The translations under genes were made by a program, and so were the position numbers. 64,000 nucleotides of DNA from Asticcacaulis sp. AND118. Its GTDB lineage: Bacteria; Pseudomonadota; Alphaproteobacteria; Caulobacterales; Caulobacteraceae. Position 1 is the first letter of the stretch. The number at the start of each line of letters is the position of its first letter. The notes under the pieces are model-generated. The model was not told the origin of the DNA. It saw nothing but the letters and a program-made list of their open reading frames with translations, and did no database searches. The stretch spans positions 535,001-599,000 of the forward strand of contig NZ_CP084911.1 in assembly GCF_020535245.1 (NCBI RefSeq). Reading direction: 5' to 3'. This document shows, in pieces, positions 1 to 10,329 of the stretch.

Positions 1-329
1 GCTCCCGGAAGGTTGAGCAGGCGAACGTACAGTGGTTGTGATGCTGATGAGTTTCGTTGGATTATGGGGGTAACCTCTGGTCTGACGGGTGTGGGCCGAC
101 TGGCCCACTTCTTATTGTGAATGAAGGGTTATCCCGCCGGTCTGGTTCATAGACCACAGGGGAACCTGAAGACATTGTCTGACTAGACGTTTTACGTCGG
201 GTTTTAGGACCTGATGAAAAATCTCTCGTCGCCCATACCCTCTTTCCGAGGCGGCGGTGAGTAAGACGTCTGAAACAAGAACGAACGCGGCCAACGACGG
301 ATGTCGTCGGTGCGTTTAGTTGAGAGAAC
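1..329 (+). other. 16S-23S internal transcribed spacer, 3' part
   Basis: Sequence between the left edge and the start of 23S. I find no tRNA cloverleaf in it, so any spacer tRNAs (Ile and Ala are usual in alphaproteobacteria) must lie to the left of the window. Bases 311-318, 320-324 and 326-336 are complementary to 3217-3224, 3211-3215 and 3199-3209. Together they form the long stem that brackets 23S and is the usual RNase III processing site. No protein-coding signal is seen. Confidence 0.8.
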
Positions 330-3208
<2,879 letters not shown>

Positions 3209-3279
3209 CCCTCAAATAAACGCACCGAAAACCGTGCGCGTTCATAACGACAATGTCTTCTCTTAACTTGTGTTTGATT

Positions 3280-3398
3280 GACCTGGTGGCTATGCCGGCC
3301 GGTCCCCACCCGATCCCATTCCGAACTCGGTCGTTAAGCCTGCCTGGGCCAATGGTACTTCGTCTTAAGGCGCGGGAGAGTAGGTCGCCGCCAGGTCT
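3280..3398 (+). rRNA. rrf: 5S ribosomal RNA
   Basis: 5S rRNA of about 119 nt following 23S after a short spacer. The terminal helix is visible: GACCTGG at 3280 pairs with CCAGGTC ending at 3397. The conserved CCGATCCCATTCCGAACTCGG-type loop and the GCGGGAGAGTAGGTCGCCGCCAGG 3' region are also present. It sits in the usual 23S-5S-tRNA-fMet order of alphaproteobacterial rRNA operons. Confidence 0.96.
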
Positions 3399-3438
3399 AT
3401 CAAACACAAGCACTAACCCTTCACTCACTCTACGCATC

Positions 3439-3470
3439 AAAGACCGGTCCACCAAAGACCGGTCTTTTGC
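3439..3470 (+). terminator. Hairpin between 5S rRNA and tRNA-fMet
   Basis: An 11-bp stem, 3439-3449 (AAAGACCGGTC) with 3457-3467, has a 7-nt loop and is followed by a short T run. It looks like a Rho-independent terminator, although the tRNA gene follows only 38 bases later. It may be a processing signal or a partial terminator in the operon. Confidence 0.55.
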
Positions 3471-3507
3471 TTACCCAGAGCCTAAACCCTCCGGGTATCC
3501 CAGGTGT

Positions 3508-3584
<77 letters not shown>

Positions 3585-3590
3585 GCCTTA

Positions 3591-3631
3591 AACACACAAA
3601 AGGCCTCCTGATGGAGGCCTTTTGTGTGTTT
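3591..3631 (+). terminator. Rho-independent terminator after tRNA-fMet
   Basis: A perfect 18-bp palindrome with a 4-nt TGAT loop (3591-3608 with 3613-3630). It is GC-rich near the loop (GGCCTCC/GGAGGCC), with an A tract before and a T tract after. It starts six bases after the encoded CCA and should end the rRNA operon transcript. Confidence 0.9.
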
Positions 3632-3647
3632 AAACCCCGGATAGGGT

Positions 3648-3687
3648 CGTTTGAACTGACGACTAAGCTAAAATGTCAGTTCAAACG
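3648..3687. repeat. Inverted repeat derived from tRNA T-arm sequence
   Basis: Bases 3648-3660 (CGTTTGAACTGAC) are the exact reverse complement of 3675-3687, with a 14-nt loop. The right arm contains GTCAGTTCAAA, which is also found in the T arm of the tRNA-fMet at 3558-3568. It lies between the tRNA terminator and the second copy of the tRNA 3' end, so it is part of the same scar. Confidence 0.75.
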
Positions 3688-3729
3688 CCGCCGCGCCCCG
3701 TGCGGCAAGTTCGGGGAGCATTAGCGACC

Positions 3730-3750
3730 CAAATCTGGCTCCCGCACCCA
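3730..3750 (+). repeat. Second copy of the tRNA-fMet 3' end (att-like direct repeat)
   Basis: Twenty-one bases identical to 3564-3584, the last 21 bases of the tRNA-fMet gene including the encoded CCA. Integrative elements that use a tRNA 3' end as attB leave such a direct repeat at their far end. Here only about 145 bases separate the copies and no integrase is present, so this is best read as the scar of a lost element or a tRNA-gene duplication remnant. Confidence 0.75.
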
Positions 3751-3824
3751 AAATTTTTGGTATTCAACCCTGGATTCGCAAGGCCGGCAGATTATGATGA
3801 GGAGACGGGCGCATCGGAATGAGG

Positions 3825-5798
3825 TCAGACGCCGTCGGCCTCGAATCCGGCCGCGCGATGGCTGCCGTCGCAAAAGGGCTTGGCATTGGACTGGCCGCAC
3901 CGGCACAGCAACGCGCCTTCGACGCGCTTTACCACCCGTCCTGTGCCGGCGCAGATTTCGAGATTGCCGGTGAGCCTTAGCGGCCCGTTGCGCTGCGGGT
4001 CTACTTGCAGCGGACCATTACGGATCGCCAGCGCATCCAGGCTCTGGGTCTCCGGTTCGCCGGACGCCGCGAAATGCACCTCGTGATGCGAGCCGTCGCA
4101 GTAGGGCTTGTTTTTCGACGCGCCGCACCGGCAAAAGGTCGCCCGAAAGCCGATATCTTCGCCGCCGACCGTCAGAGGAGCATGGATGGCATTCGGGCCG
4201 TTTTCGCGGATACGCATCATGTTAACGTGCGGAGCCTGCTCGTCCGGCAGCGTCTTGCCCCTGTAGGCGATGGCCCCTGACGGGCAGGCGTGTGCGATCT
4301 CGGCCAGTTGTGCGGCGGGTGTCGCGTCGGGATGGAGCCAGGGGCCGGCAACGTTGGCGATAAAACTCTTCGGCGCGCCCGTGACGCAGAACCGGGCGTG
4401 AATGCAACGCTTCATGTCCACGACCAGCGTGATATCCTTTCCCTCAACGATTTCCGGTGCGGAATTTCTGCCCGTTTCGGAAAGCGTTTCGGGAGCCGCC
4501 GCCTTAAGGGAATCCGGCGCAGCCGCCGCGGGGGCAGGGGCGGCCTCCTCCGTTAGAGCCGCCCCCCGCCGGTAGGCTTTGCAGATGGCGTCCAGATTGG
4601 AAAGGGCGCGATCTACACGCGGGCTGGGTGCGATATCCCGACCGCCTTCGCGTATTTCCTGCAGCCGCTCGGCCAGCAGCCGCCGGATGGCGGGCGTCGA
4701 ATGGGGCGTATCCAGCGTTCGCAAGGTCGCAAAACTGAGGCCAGCATTGCAGTCGTCGCGATCGTTGGCCTTCAGGCGGGCCAGTTCCCGCGCGAGCGGA
4801 TCGAGTGCGCGCATCAGGTCGATCGACGTATTGATCATCAGCCGCTTTTCGGCAAGGTCCGTCGCGACGAAGCCCTGAGCCAGAAAGCGCAGCATGTGGT
4901 TATAGATGGCGTTAGCGAGGTCCAGTATCTGCCGCGGTCGTTCGCATTCGACCCAGACGCGGTCTTCGGGGTTCTGGATCGGACGCCGCATTACGGGATT
5001 GCGCGCCGCATTGTGCGCCGGCTTGAAATCGGGGTCGGCCGCAAGAAACGCGTCATAAGCTTCGCGGATTTTCACGAAACGGCTGTAGTGGCTGCGGGCG
5101 CAGCCGATCACCGTGCCTTCGCCCTGTTCCACGATCGTTTGAATGGCCTGCCGGGCCGAAGCCAGATCGGTTATGCGCACGAGGCCGGTCAGGGCCAGAA
5201 TGTTCGGGCAGACCTGAAGCGCCGGATCGCCGCAGAAAAGCGCCGCTTCGCCCATCTCCTCGCTCAGTTGTTGAAGACCGGCCTCAACCGAGCGGTAAAG
5301 ATGGCCCACCGTCAGATAGTCCTGAGCCGAAGGCATGAGACGCAGGCCCGCCAAGGCGCGCTGATAGGGCGGGCGGTTGTCGAAGCCTGGACCGTCGGAC
5401 TCGTGGCTGCCTTCCGGTCTTTCCAGATAGATGAAATGCTGAAGCGTCTCGTGCGTGAAGGGGGCCAGCCGCACCTGAATGCCTGACGGGTGATAGCCGT
5501 CGGCGACCGGAAAGTTGGGTCGACTGAGATGCGCGACGCCGCCGATCGCATTCATCAGATTGGCGACCAGCGTCAGGTGGGTCATTTCATCGATAGCAAC
5601 ATCGACGATGGCGCGCTGCCATCCGCGCACGGCCTTTTGCGTATCGGGGTCGAGATCGTCGTCGTCTTCGGACTTCAATGACCATGCCGCATAGAGATAG
5701 CAGCACATCAGGTTGTGCTCGATCTCGGCGGCCTCGCTCAGGCTGTCGAGAAGTTGTTCGCGATTGTGAATGATGATCGGAGGCTCTACGAACGACAT
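3825..5798 (-). CDS. Ferritin-like / Fer4_19 / double CDGSH iron-sulfur fusion protein
   Basis: A 657-aa protein with four recognisable parts. Residues ~12-245 resemble the ferritin-like domain seen in iminophenyl-pyruvate dimer synthases (VioB/RebD relatives), with candidate metal ligands in AEIEHN (25-28) and DEMTHL (70-75). An Ala/Pro-rich linker spans ~411-450. Residues ~454-516 resemble a divergent 4Fe-4S domain (Fer4_19: C465, C471, C505). Two CDGSH [2Fe-2S] motifs follow: C556, C558, C567, H571 and C632, C634, C643, H647. No signal peptide or membrane segment is seen, so it is probably cytosolic. The heme oxygenase gene is divergent, which suggests iron or redox homeostasis. The reaction is unknown; the N-terminal resemblance does not prove indolocarbazole-type chemistry. 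Confidence 0.85.
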   Translation of the reverse strand: MSFVEPPIIIHNREQLLDSLSEAAEIEHNLMCCYLYAAWSLKSEDDDDLDPDTQKAVRGWQRAIVDVAIDEMTHLTLVANLMNAIGGVAHLSRPNFPVADGYHPSGIQVRLAPFTHETLQHFIYLERPEGSHESDGPGFDNRPPYQRALAGLRLMPSAQDYLTVGHLYRSVEAGLQQLSEEMGEAALFCGDPALQVCPNILALTGLVRITDLASARQAIQTIVEQGEGTVIGCARSHYSRFVKIREAYDAFLAADPDFKPAHNAARNPVMRRPIQNPEDRVWVECERPRQILDLANAIYNHMLRFLAQGFVATDLAEKRLMINTSIDLMRALDPLARELARLKANDRDDCNAGLSFATLRTLDTPHSTPAIRRLLAERLQEIREGGRDIAPSPRVDRALSNLDAICKAYRRGAALTEEAAPAPAAAAPDSLKAAAPETLSETGRNSAPEIVEGKDITLVVDMKRCIHARFCVTGAPKSFIANVAGPWLHPDATPAAQLAEIAHACPSGAIAYRGKTLPDEQAPHVNMMRIRENGPNAIHAPLTVGGEDIGFRATFCRCGASKNKPYCDGSHHEVHFAASGEPETQSLDALAIRNGPLQVDPQRNGPLRLTGNLEICAGTGRVVKRVEGALLCRCGQSNAKPFCDGSHRAAGFEADGV

Positions 5799-6294
5799 AA
5801 ACGGTTCCTCAGGTGCCAGTGCAGGCAGAGCCTATCATCGGATGGCTCCCCTCTGCCAGTAACCGTTTGAATATGATTGAGCCGCGCAGGGCGGGCGGCG
5901 AGAACGCGGTGGACCTCTTTGCGCAGTGGCTCGCCTCGTCCGTATTTGCGGGGATGGCCGGTGCAGTGATCGCCGCAGAAGCGCCAGGAACCGACACGCT
6001 CATGCTCTCCGGCGTCGCGGCTATCGGTCGGTGGGGCGGCGATCATAGGCGCACGGCCGTCGTCGTGGGTAAGATAGACCTCGTGACCCCGTCGTCGGTC
6101 GTCAGTCGGTAATTTCAGCCTGACATTCATTTTTGAGCCGACAGGCGTATAAAGTGGCTGCGGATGTGAATTATTCGCTTTGGCAAACGTCATATGCACA
6201 GAGATATCTGATGAAGTCTCCGTGAAGGTAATCTTGATCTTCGCAACGCGGGTTATGGTCGCTATTTTGCGAGCCAATGGTAGGAGTCCGCCTT
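5799..6294. other. Divergent intergenic region between fusion protein and heme oxygenase genes
   Basis: About 500 bases with no convincing gene. Two overlapping minus-strand reading frames exist (163 codons from a TTG, and 64 codons ending at 5809), but neither shows a recognisable domain or ribosome-binding site. The near-perfect palindrome GTGAATTATTCGC lies at 6166-6178 and could be an operator for one or both divergent genes. Confidence 0.5.
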
Positions 6295-6894
6295 ATGACA
6301 GCGAGCATGGACACCGATACACGCTCCACGCGTCTGAAGGGGCTGACGACGGGAACGCATGATCGTCTGGATAGGTCGATTATGGCGGGTGACCCGTTCG
6401 CTGATGTCGAAAACTACGCCAAGTTCCTCAAGGTCCAGTACCTGTTCCATCGTGATATCGGCACGCTCTATGACGTGCCGGAACTGGCGGCGTTGCTGCC
6501 CGATCTGGAAGGTCGCCGCCGATTTGATAAGGTGGTGTTGGACCTGAGCGATGTCGGGGCGGACGCCCCCGAAGCCGACGGGGCGCCGCGTTTCGTCAAG
6601 GGTGCGACGGTCGATCTGCCGACCGCGCTCGGCTGGCTCTATGTGGCCGAAGGCTCCAATCTGGGGGCCGCCTTCCTGCTCAAATTCGCCGCGAAACTGG
6701 GCCTCGACGCCACGAAGGGCGCGCGGCATCTGGCGCCCGCCGATGAAGGCCGCGGTTTGCACTGGCGCACCTTTACTGCGGCGCTGGACGCTATCGACCT
6801 CACGGCGGAAGAAGAGGCGCGGGTCACCGCCGGGGCGGGGGCCGCCTTTACCCGCGTGCATGGGCTGGTGCGGCGTTTCTTCGATGGCGTTTGA
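6295..6894 (+). CDS. Biliverdin-producing heme oxygenase
   Basis: A 199-aa protein of the bacterial heme oxygenase family (HemO/PigA/BphO type), which opens heme to biliverdin, CO and Fe2+. The likely proximal heme ligand is H22 in TGTHDRLD. The family block YLFHRDIGTLY and the distal-helix signature EGSNLGAAFLLK are present, and the length is typical. The ATG at 6295 was chosen over that at 6277 because TAGGAG (6281-6286) lies 8 bases upstream. No bacteriophytochrome gene is adjacent, so a role in iron recovery is more likely than chromophore supply. It is divergent from the iron-sulfur fusion gene. Confidence 0.92.
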   Translation: MTASMDTDTRSTRLKGLTTGTHDRLDRSIMAGDPFADVENYAKFLKVQYLFHRDIGTLYDVPELAALLPDLEGRRRFDKVVLDLSDVGADAPEADGAPRFVKGATVDLPTALGWLYVAEGSNLGAAFLLKFAAKLGLDATKGARHLAPADEGRGLHWRTFTAALDAIDLTAEEEARVTAGAGAAFTRVHGLVRRFFDGV

Positions 6895-7014
6895 AGGGTT
6901 AAGCGCTTCAGCGCCGCTGGTCGAGGCCGTGTGATGGGCTGTATGCGACCCTGCCGCTGCCGGTCGAGGAAGATACCCATATTGATTGAATGGGTGCGTT
7001 TGAGGTCCGCCGCG

Positions 7015-7314
7015 TTAAACGGCCAGACACCACGGTAAGGGGATAACATGACTTTTGTCGGCGGTGGATGTGCCCAGCATCCGCCAGGCGCGCTCTATCA
7101 GAGGCTCCGCCAGGGCCGTCGATTTACGCTCAAGGACGCTACGGCGGAACAGCGCCAGCGCATAGCGTTCGAAGAGCGTCAGATGGAGCGGTAGTCCGCG
7201 GGCCTGCAGATATTGGGCCATCAGGTGCGACAGGGCGGATACGGCGGCTTCGGGCGAGAGCGCACGCGTTTCCACCCAACGCGTAATGCGTTCGATTTCA
7301 AATTCCAGCAACAT
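7015..7314 (-). CDS. Small hypothetical protein
   Basis: A 99-aa protein I do not recognise. It appears largely helical, without membrane segments, signal peptide or cysteine motif. The gene is supported by a good ribosome-binding site (GAGG 6-7 bases before the ATG) and a clean frame. It lies convergent with the heme oxygenase gene, 120 bases away. Confidence 0.55.
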   Translation of the reverse strand: MLLEFEIERITRWVETRALSPEAAVSALSHLMAQYLQARGLPLHLTLFERYALALFRRSVLERKSTALAEPLIERAWRMLGTSTADKSHVIPLPWCLAV

Positions 7315-7809
7315 GGGGGACCTCGTCTCGCATCTGCGTAATCGAGCGGGTGTAAAGAGGCGATGTGTTTGCCATGCTTAACGCCGCTTTGGCATTCTGT
7401 CCGCTGGGCCCAGCCCCTTTTTTATGCGCCTCAAGCCGTGGTGCGGCCGTACCGACAAGACCTGTAACCTCTAGATCATTATGTTTTCTTATGGAAACAT
7501 AAGGATCTGGATTTTGTTTACGCCCTCGCCGGGCGGTGGCTCCGCCACCTTGGCCGCCGCCGCAATGGCGGCTAGAGCGGAATGATTCCATCAGAAATCA
7601 TTCCGCTCTAAAAAACCGATGCCGTCGACACCACTATCGTCACGGCGCGGCCCGGTATCCGCGCGCGTCTTGTCCACCCGGCGACGACCTCGGCGGGCCT
7701 GTTGAGGCAGATGCGTAAGGGGCAAACCTGTCTGCGCCGGCCTCTGAAGACCGCCGCTGCTTTCGGAAGCGTCAGTGTAACGCCGGCGGAGCGTGACTCC
7801 GCCGGTTTT
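7315..7809. other. Intergenic region with dispersed repeat
   Basis: About 495 bases without a convincing gene. It holds the promoter region of the small minus-strand gene at its left end, the dispersed palindromic repeat (7471-7610), and a terminator-like hairpin at its right end. A 97-codon minus-strand frame across the repeat recurs in the second repeat copy and is a by-product of the repeat, not a gene. Confidence 0.6.
7471..7610. repeat. Dispersed palindromic repeat, copy A
   Basis: A ~140-bp intergenic element, almost identical to 59743-59882. It consists of successive hairpins: a 12-bp stem built on TTATGTTT/AAACATAA (one mismatch in this copy), GGTGGC-TCC-GCCACC, GCCGCC-GCAAT-GGCGGC, and a terminal stem around GAGCGGAATGATT/AATCATTCCGCTC. 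It has no transposase and no obvious target duplication. The structure suits a REP/BIME-like or MITE-like repeat acting at the RNA level. Confidence 0.85.
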
Positions 7810-7811
7810 TT
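7783..7811 (+). terminator. Strong hairpin with T6 tract on plus strand
   Basis: A perfect 9-bp stem, CCGGCGGAG-CGTGA-CTCCGCCGG, followed by TTTTTT. The T run is on the plus strand and overlaps the stop codon of the minus-strand peptidase gene. On the minus strand the hairpin lacks a T tract. It may stop plus-strand transcripts entering the peptidase locus, or act as a processing end for the minus-strand mRNA. Confidence 0.65.
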
Positions 7812-10299
7812 ATTGCGCCGCGGGTTCCGCTTTCCGCGGCGGGGCGTTCTTCACATAGGTGTCCAGCCACTGCGTCATTTCCCACAGGGTATGCAAAGTC
7901 GATTCCCGGGCGCGATAGCTATGGGCTTCGTTAGGCAGGACCACATAGCGGACATTGGCCCCGGCCCCTTTGAGCGCCGCATAGAAGCGTTCGCTCTGGA
8001 TCGGGAAGGTGCCGGAATTGTCGTCCACCTCGCCGTGAATAAGCAGTATCGGCTCGTTCACCTGACGTACATAGGTGAAGGGGCTCATCTTCGTGTAGGT
8101 GTCGGTGGCTTCCCAATAGGTGCGCTGCTCCGACTGGAACCCGAACGGGGTCAGGGTGCGGTTATAGGCGCCCGAGCGCGCGATGCCGGTGCGGAATAGA
8201 TCCGTATGCGCCAGCAGGTTGGCGGTCATGAAGGCCCCGTAGCTGTGGCCGCCCACGGCGATGCGGTCGCGGTCGGCGACGCCCAGCGCCACCACGGCGT
8301 CGACGGCGGCCCTGGCGCTGGCGGTCAGTTGTTCGACATAGGTGTCGTTGGGCTCTGCGCCGTCCTTGCCGATGATGGGCATGGAGGGACCGTCGAGCAC
8401 GGCATAGCCCTGGGTCAGCAGGAACAGATGGCTGGCCCCGCCCGGACGGGTGAAGCGGTTGCCGCTATCCACGGTCTGGCTGGCCACGGTGGCGTCGGTG
8501 AACTCCTCCGGATAGGCCCACATCAGCAGAGGCAGCGGGCCGTCCTTGGCCTTGTTGTAGCCGGCGGGCAGATAGAGCGTGCCCGACAGCGTAACGCCAT
8601 CAGCGCGCGTATAGGTGAGGGTCTGCTTGGTGACGCCGGCGAATTGCGGGGCGCGGTCGGGGAACTGCGTCAGGGCGCGCGCCTTCGCGCCGCCCTTTAC
8701 CGGGCGGACGAAGTAGTTGGGCGCGTCGTCCTTGCTTTCGCGGCGGGTGATCACCGTCTTGCCGGCGGCATCGGCCAGAGCGACCGGGGCTTCGTAATAG
8801 GGGGCCTCGGCCTGCCACAGGCGGGTGACCTTGCCGTCGGCCAGCGACATCCTGCCGACGAACGGAAACTCGCCTTTGGCCGATGCGCCCGCGCCGGTGA
8901 CGAAGACCGATTTGCCGTCCGGCGTGAAGTGCAGCACGTCCTCGCCCTCGGCGGTGCGGCGGGTCACGACATCGCCCGGATCGTTATAGCGGTCCTGATA
9001 GTTGCGTTCGATCAGCACGCGGCCTGCGCCCGGCTGCGAGGGATCGATGACGATGCGCTTTTCCTTGCGCGTGTCGAACCAGCGGCTGGTGACGAGGGCG
9101 GTGTCGGCGCGGCCCCAGTCCAGCCCGGCATAGCGCTGATCGAGGTCGATCAGCTTCTCCGGTGCGCCGCCGAAGGGGGCGGCGAGGGTGAACAGGCTGT
9201 CGCGGACGACGGCCTTGGTGCGGGGGTTGCCGCCGTCCTGCGCTTCGGCCCAGACCAGCGTGGCCGGGGCGTCGGCGCGCCACGACACCGCGCGCATGCC
9301 GGTCGGCACGGCGTCGAAGGCCGCAGGGAGGTTGTCGATCAGCGGACGGTCGGCCAGCCCCTTCACCGGCTGCCCCTCGATGGTTGAAACCGCAATCTCG
9401 GTCGGGAAGCGGCTGGCGGGGACCAGATAGCTGTAGGGCCGCTTCAGGCGGCTGGTAAGCAGATATTTGCCGTCGGGGGACACGGCGACGGAGGTCAAAA
9501 TGCCGGGATCACCGATGGTCGTCACATCGCCATTCAGCGAGACGCGGGTGATCTGCGAGGTGAAGTAGTAGTCGAACAGGACTTCGTCGTGCGCATTGCC
9601 GAGTAGATCCTGATAGGTGCGGATGGCAGCGGTGCGGCCTTTCGATTCCTGTACGATAGGACCAGCGGGTGCGGGGTCGGCCACAGGCGGCGCACCGCGC
9701 CGTGCGGGGATGGCGGGAACCAGTATGCCCTGACCGTCCGACAGCCAGTCGAAGGACGGACTGAAGGCCGCATTGACAATGCCGGAGGTGAGCTTTTTCG
9801 CCGTCGCCGTCTTCACATCGGCGACCCACAGCTCCAGACCGCCGCCAGAGTTACGGGGCGCGTCGGCGAGAAAAGCCAGCTTCACGCCGTCCGGCGACCA
9901 GCGCGGTGACAGGAAGCGCGTCCCGGCGGGCAGGGCGACCTCGCGCACCGTGCCCGTGGATACGTCTTCGAAAGCCAGCCGGTTGAGCCAGGCGGCGCGC
10001 GCCTCGATGGGGCCGTTATTGCGCGGATTGATGCGGTAGCCACCCAGACGCAGAATCGGCTCGGACACCGCGGCGATGGAAGGGAGATTCTCGCGGCCCA
10101 ACTGCGCCATGGTCTTGCGTTCGGGGCTGACCATGACCGAGGGCGTAGGCGCGGCGTCGAGAATCTGTCCGATAGGGGCCGGCGGCGTCTGATAGGTCAC
10201 GTCCGCCGCCCGTACCGCCGGGGTGAGGGGCGATAGGGTCAGTACGACCGAAAGGGCTGTCAGAGCCGTCGCCGTGCGCCATAAGATTTCGATCCGCAT
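7810..10299 (-). CDS. Secreted S9 family prolyl oligopeptidase-type peptidase
   Basis: An 829-aa serine peptidase of clan SC, family S9. It has an N-terminal signal peptide (cleavage probably after AVRA near residue 31), a WD/propeller-like region with repeated SPDG blocks, and a C-terminal alpha/beta-hydrolase domain. The catalytic triad is visible as Ser686 (GGHSYG), Asp759 (GEVDDN) and His793 (NEAHSY). The domain pattern resembles glutamyl/acylaminoacyl endopeptidase-like members. It follows a second S9 peptidase by 30 bases and ends a locus headed by a TonB receptor and FecI/FecR, so it probably trims imported or periplasmic peptides. AGGAAAG supplies the ribosome-binding site. Confidence 0.9.
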   Translation of the reverse strand: MRIEILWRTATALTALSVVLTLSPLTPAVRAADVTYQTPPAPIGQILDAAPTPSVMVSPERKTMAQLGRENLPSIAAVSEPILRLGGYRINPRNNGPIEARAAWLNRLAFEDVSTGTVREVALPAGTRFLSPRWSPDGVKLAFLADAPRNSGGGLELWVADVKTATAKKLTSGIVNAAFSPSFDWLSDGQGILVPAIPARRGAPPVADPAPAGPIVQESKGRTAAIRTYQDLLGNAHDEVLFDYYFTSQITRVSLNGDVTTIGDPGILTSVAVSPDGKYLLTSRLKRPYSYLVPASRFPTEIAVSTIEGQPVKGLADRPLIDNLPAAFDAVPTGMRAVSWRADAPATLVWAEAQDGGNPRTKAVVRDSLFTLAAPFGGAPEKLIDLDQRYAGLDWGRADTALVTSRWFDTRKEKRIVIDPSQPGAGRVLIERNYQDRYNDPGDVVTRRTAEGEDVLHFTPDGKSVFVTGAGASAKGEFPFVGRMSLADGKVTRLWQAEAPYYEAPVALADAAGKTVITRRESKDDAPNYFVRPVKGGAKARALTQFPDRAPQFAGVTKQTLTYTRADGVTLSGTLYLPAGYNKAKDGPLPLLMWAYPEEFTDATVASQTVDSGNRFTRPGGASHLFLLTQGYAVLDGPSMPIIGKDGAEPNDTYVEQLTASARAAVDAVVALGVADRDRIAVGGHSYGAFMTANLLAHTDLFRTGIARSGAYNRTLTPFGFQSEQRTYWEATDTYTKMSPFTYVRQVNEPILLIHGEVDDNSGTFPIQSERFYAALKGAGANVRYVVLPNEAHSYRARESTLHTLWEMTQWLDTYVKNAPPRKAEPAAQ

Positions 10300-10329
10300 A
10301 TATAATCTTTCCTGTTGCCGTCTGTCCGG

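Noticed and set aside
5786-6277. 163-codon and 64-codon minus-strand frames upstream of the fusion-protein gene
   Set aside because: No recognisable domain, TTG or unsupported starts, no ribosome-binding site, and overlap with the true downstream start.
7298-7591. 97-codon frame sharing a 28-residue stretch with a frame at 59621-59863
   Set aside because: The shared peptide comes from translating the dispersed repeat; flanking parts are unrelated.
7702-8199. 165-codon plus-strand frame before and inside the peptidase gene
   Set aside because: Crosses the terminator and runs antisense to a well-supported S9 gene.
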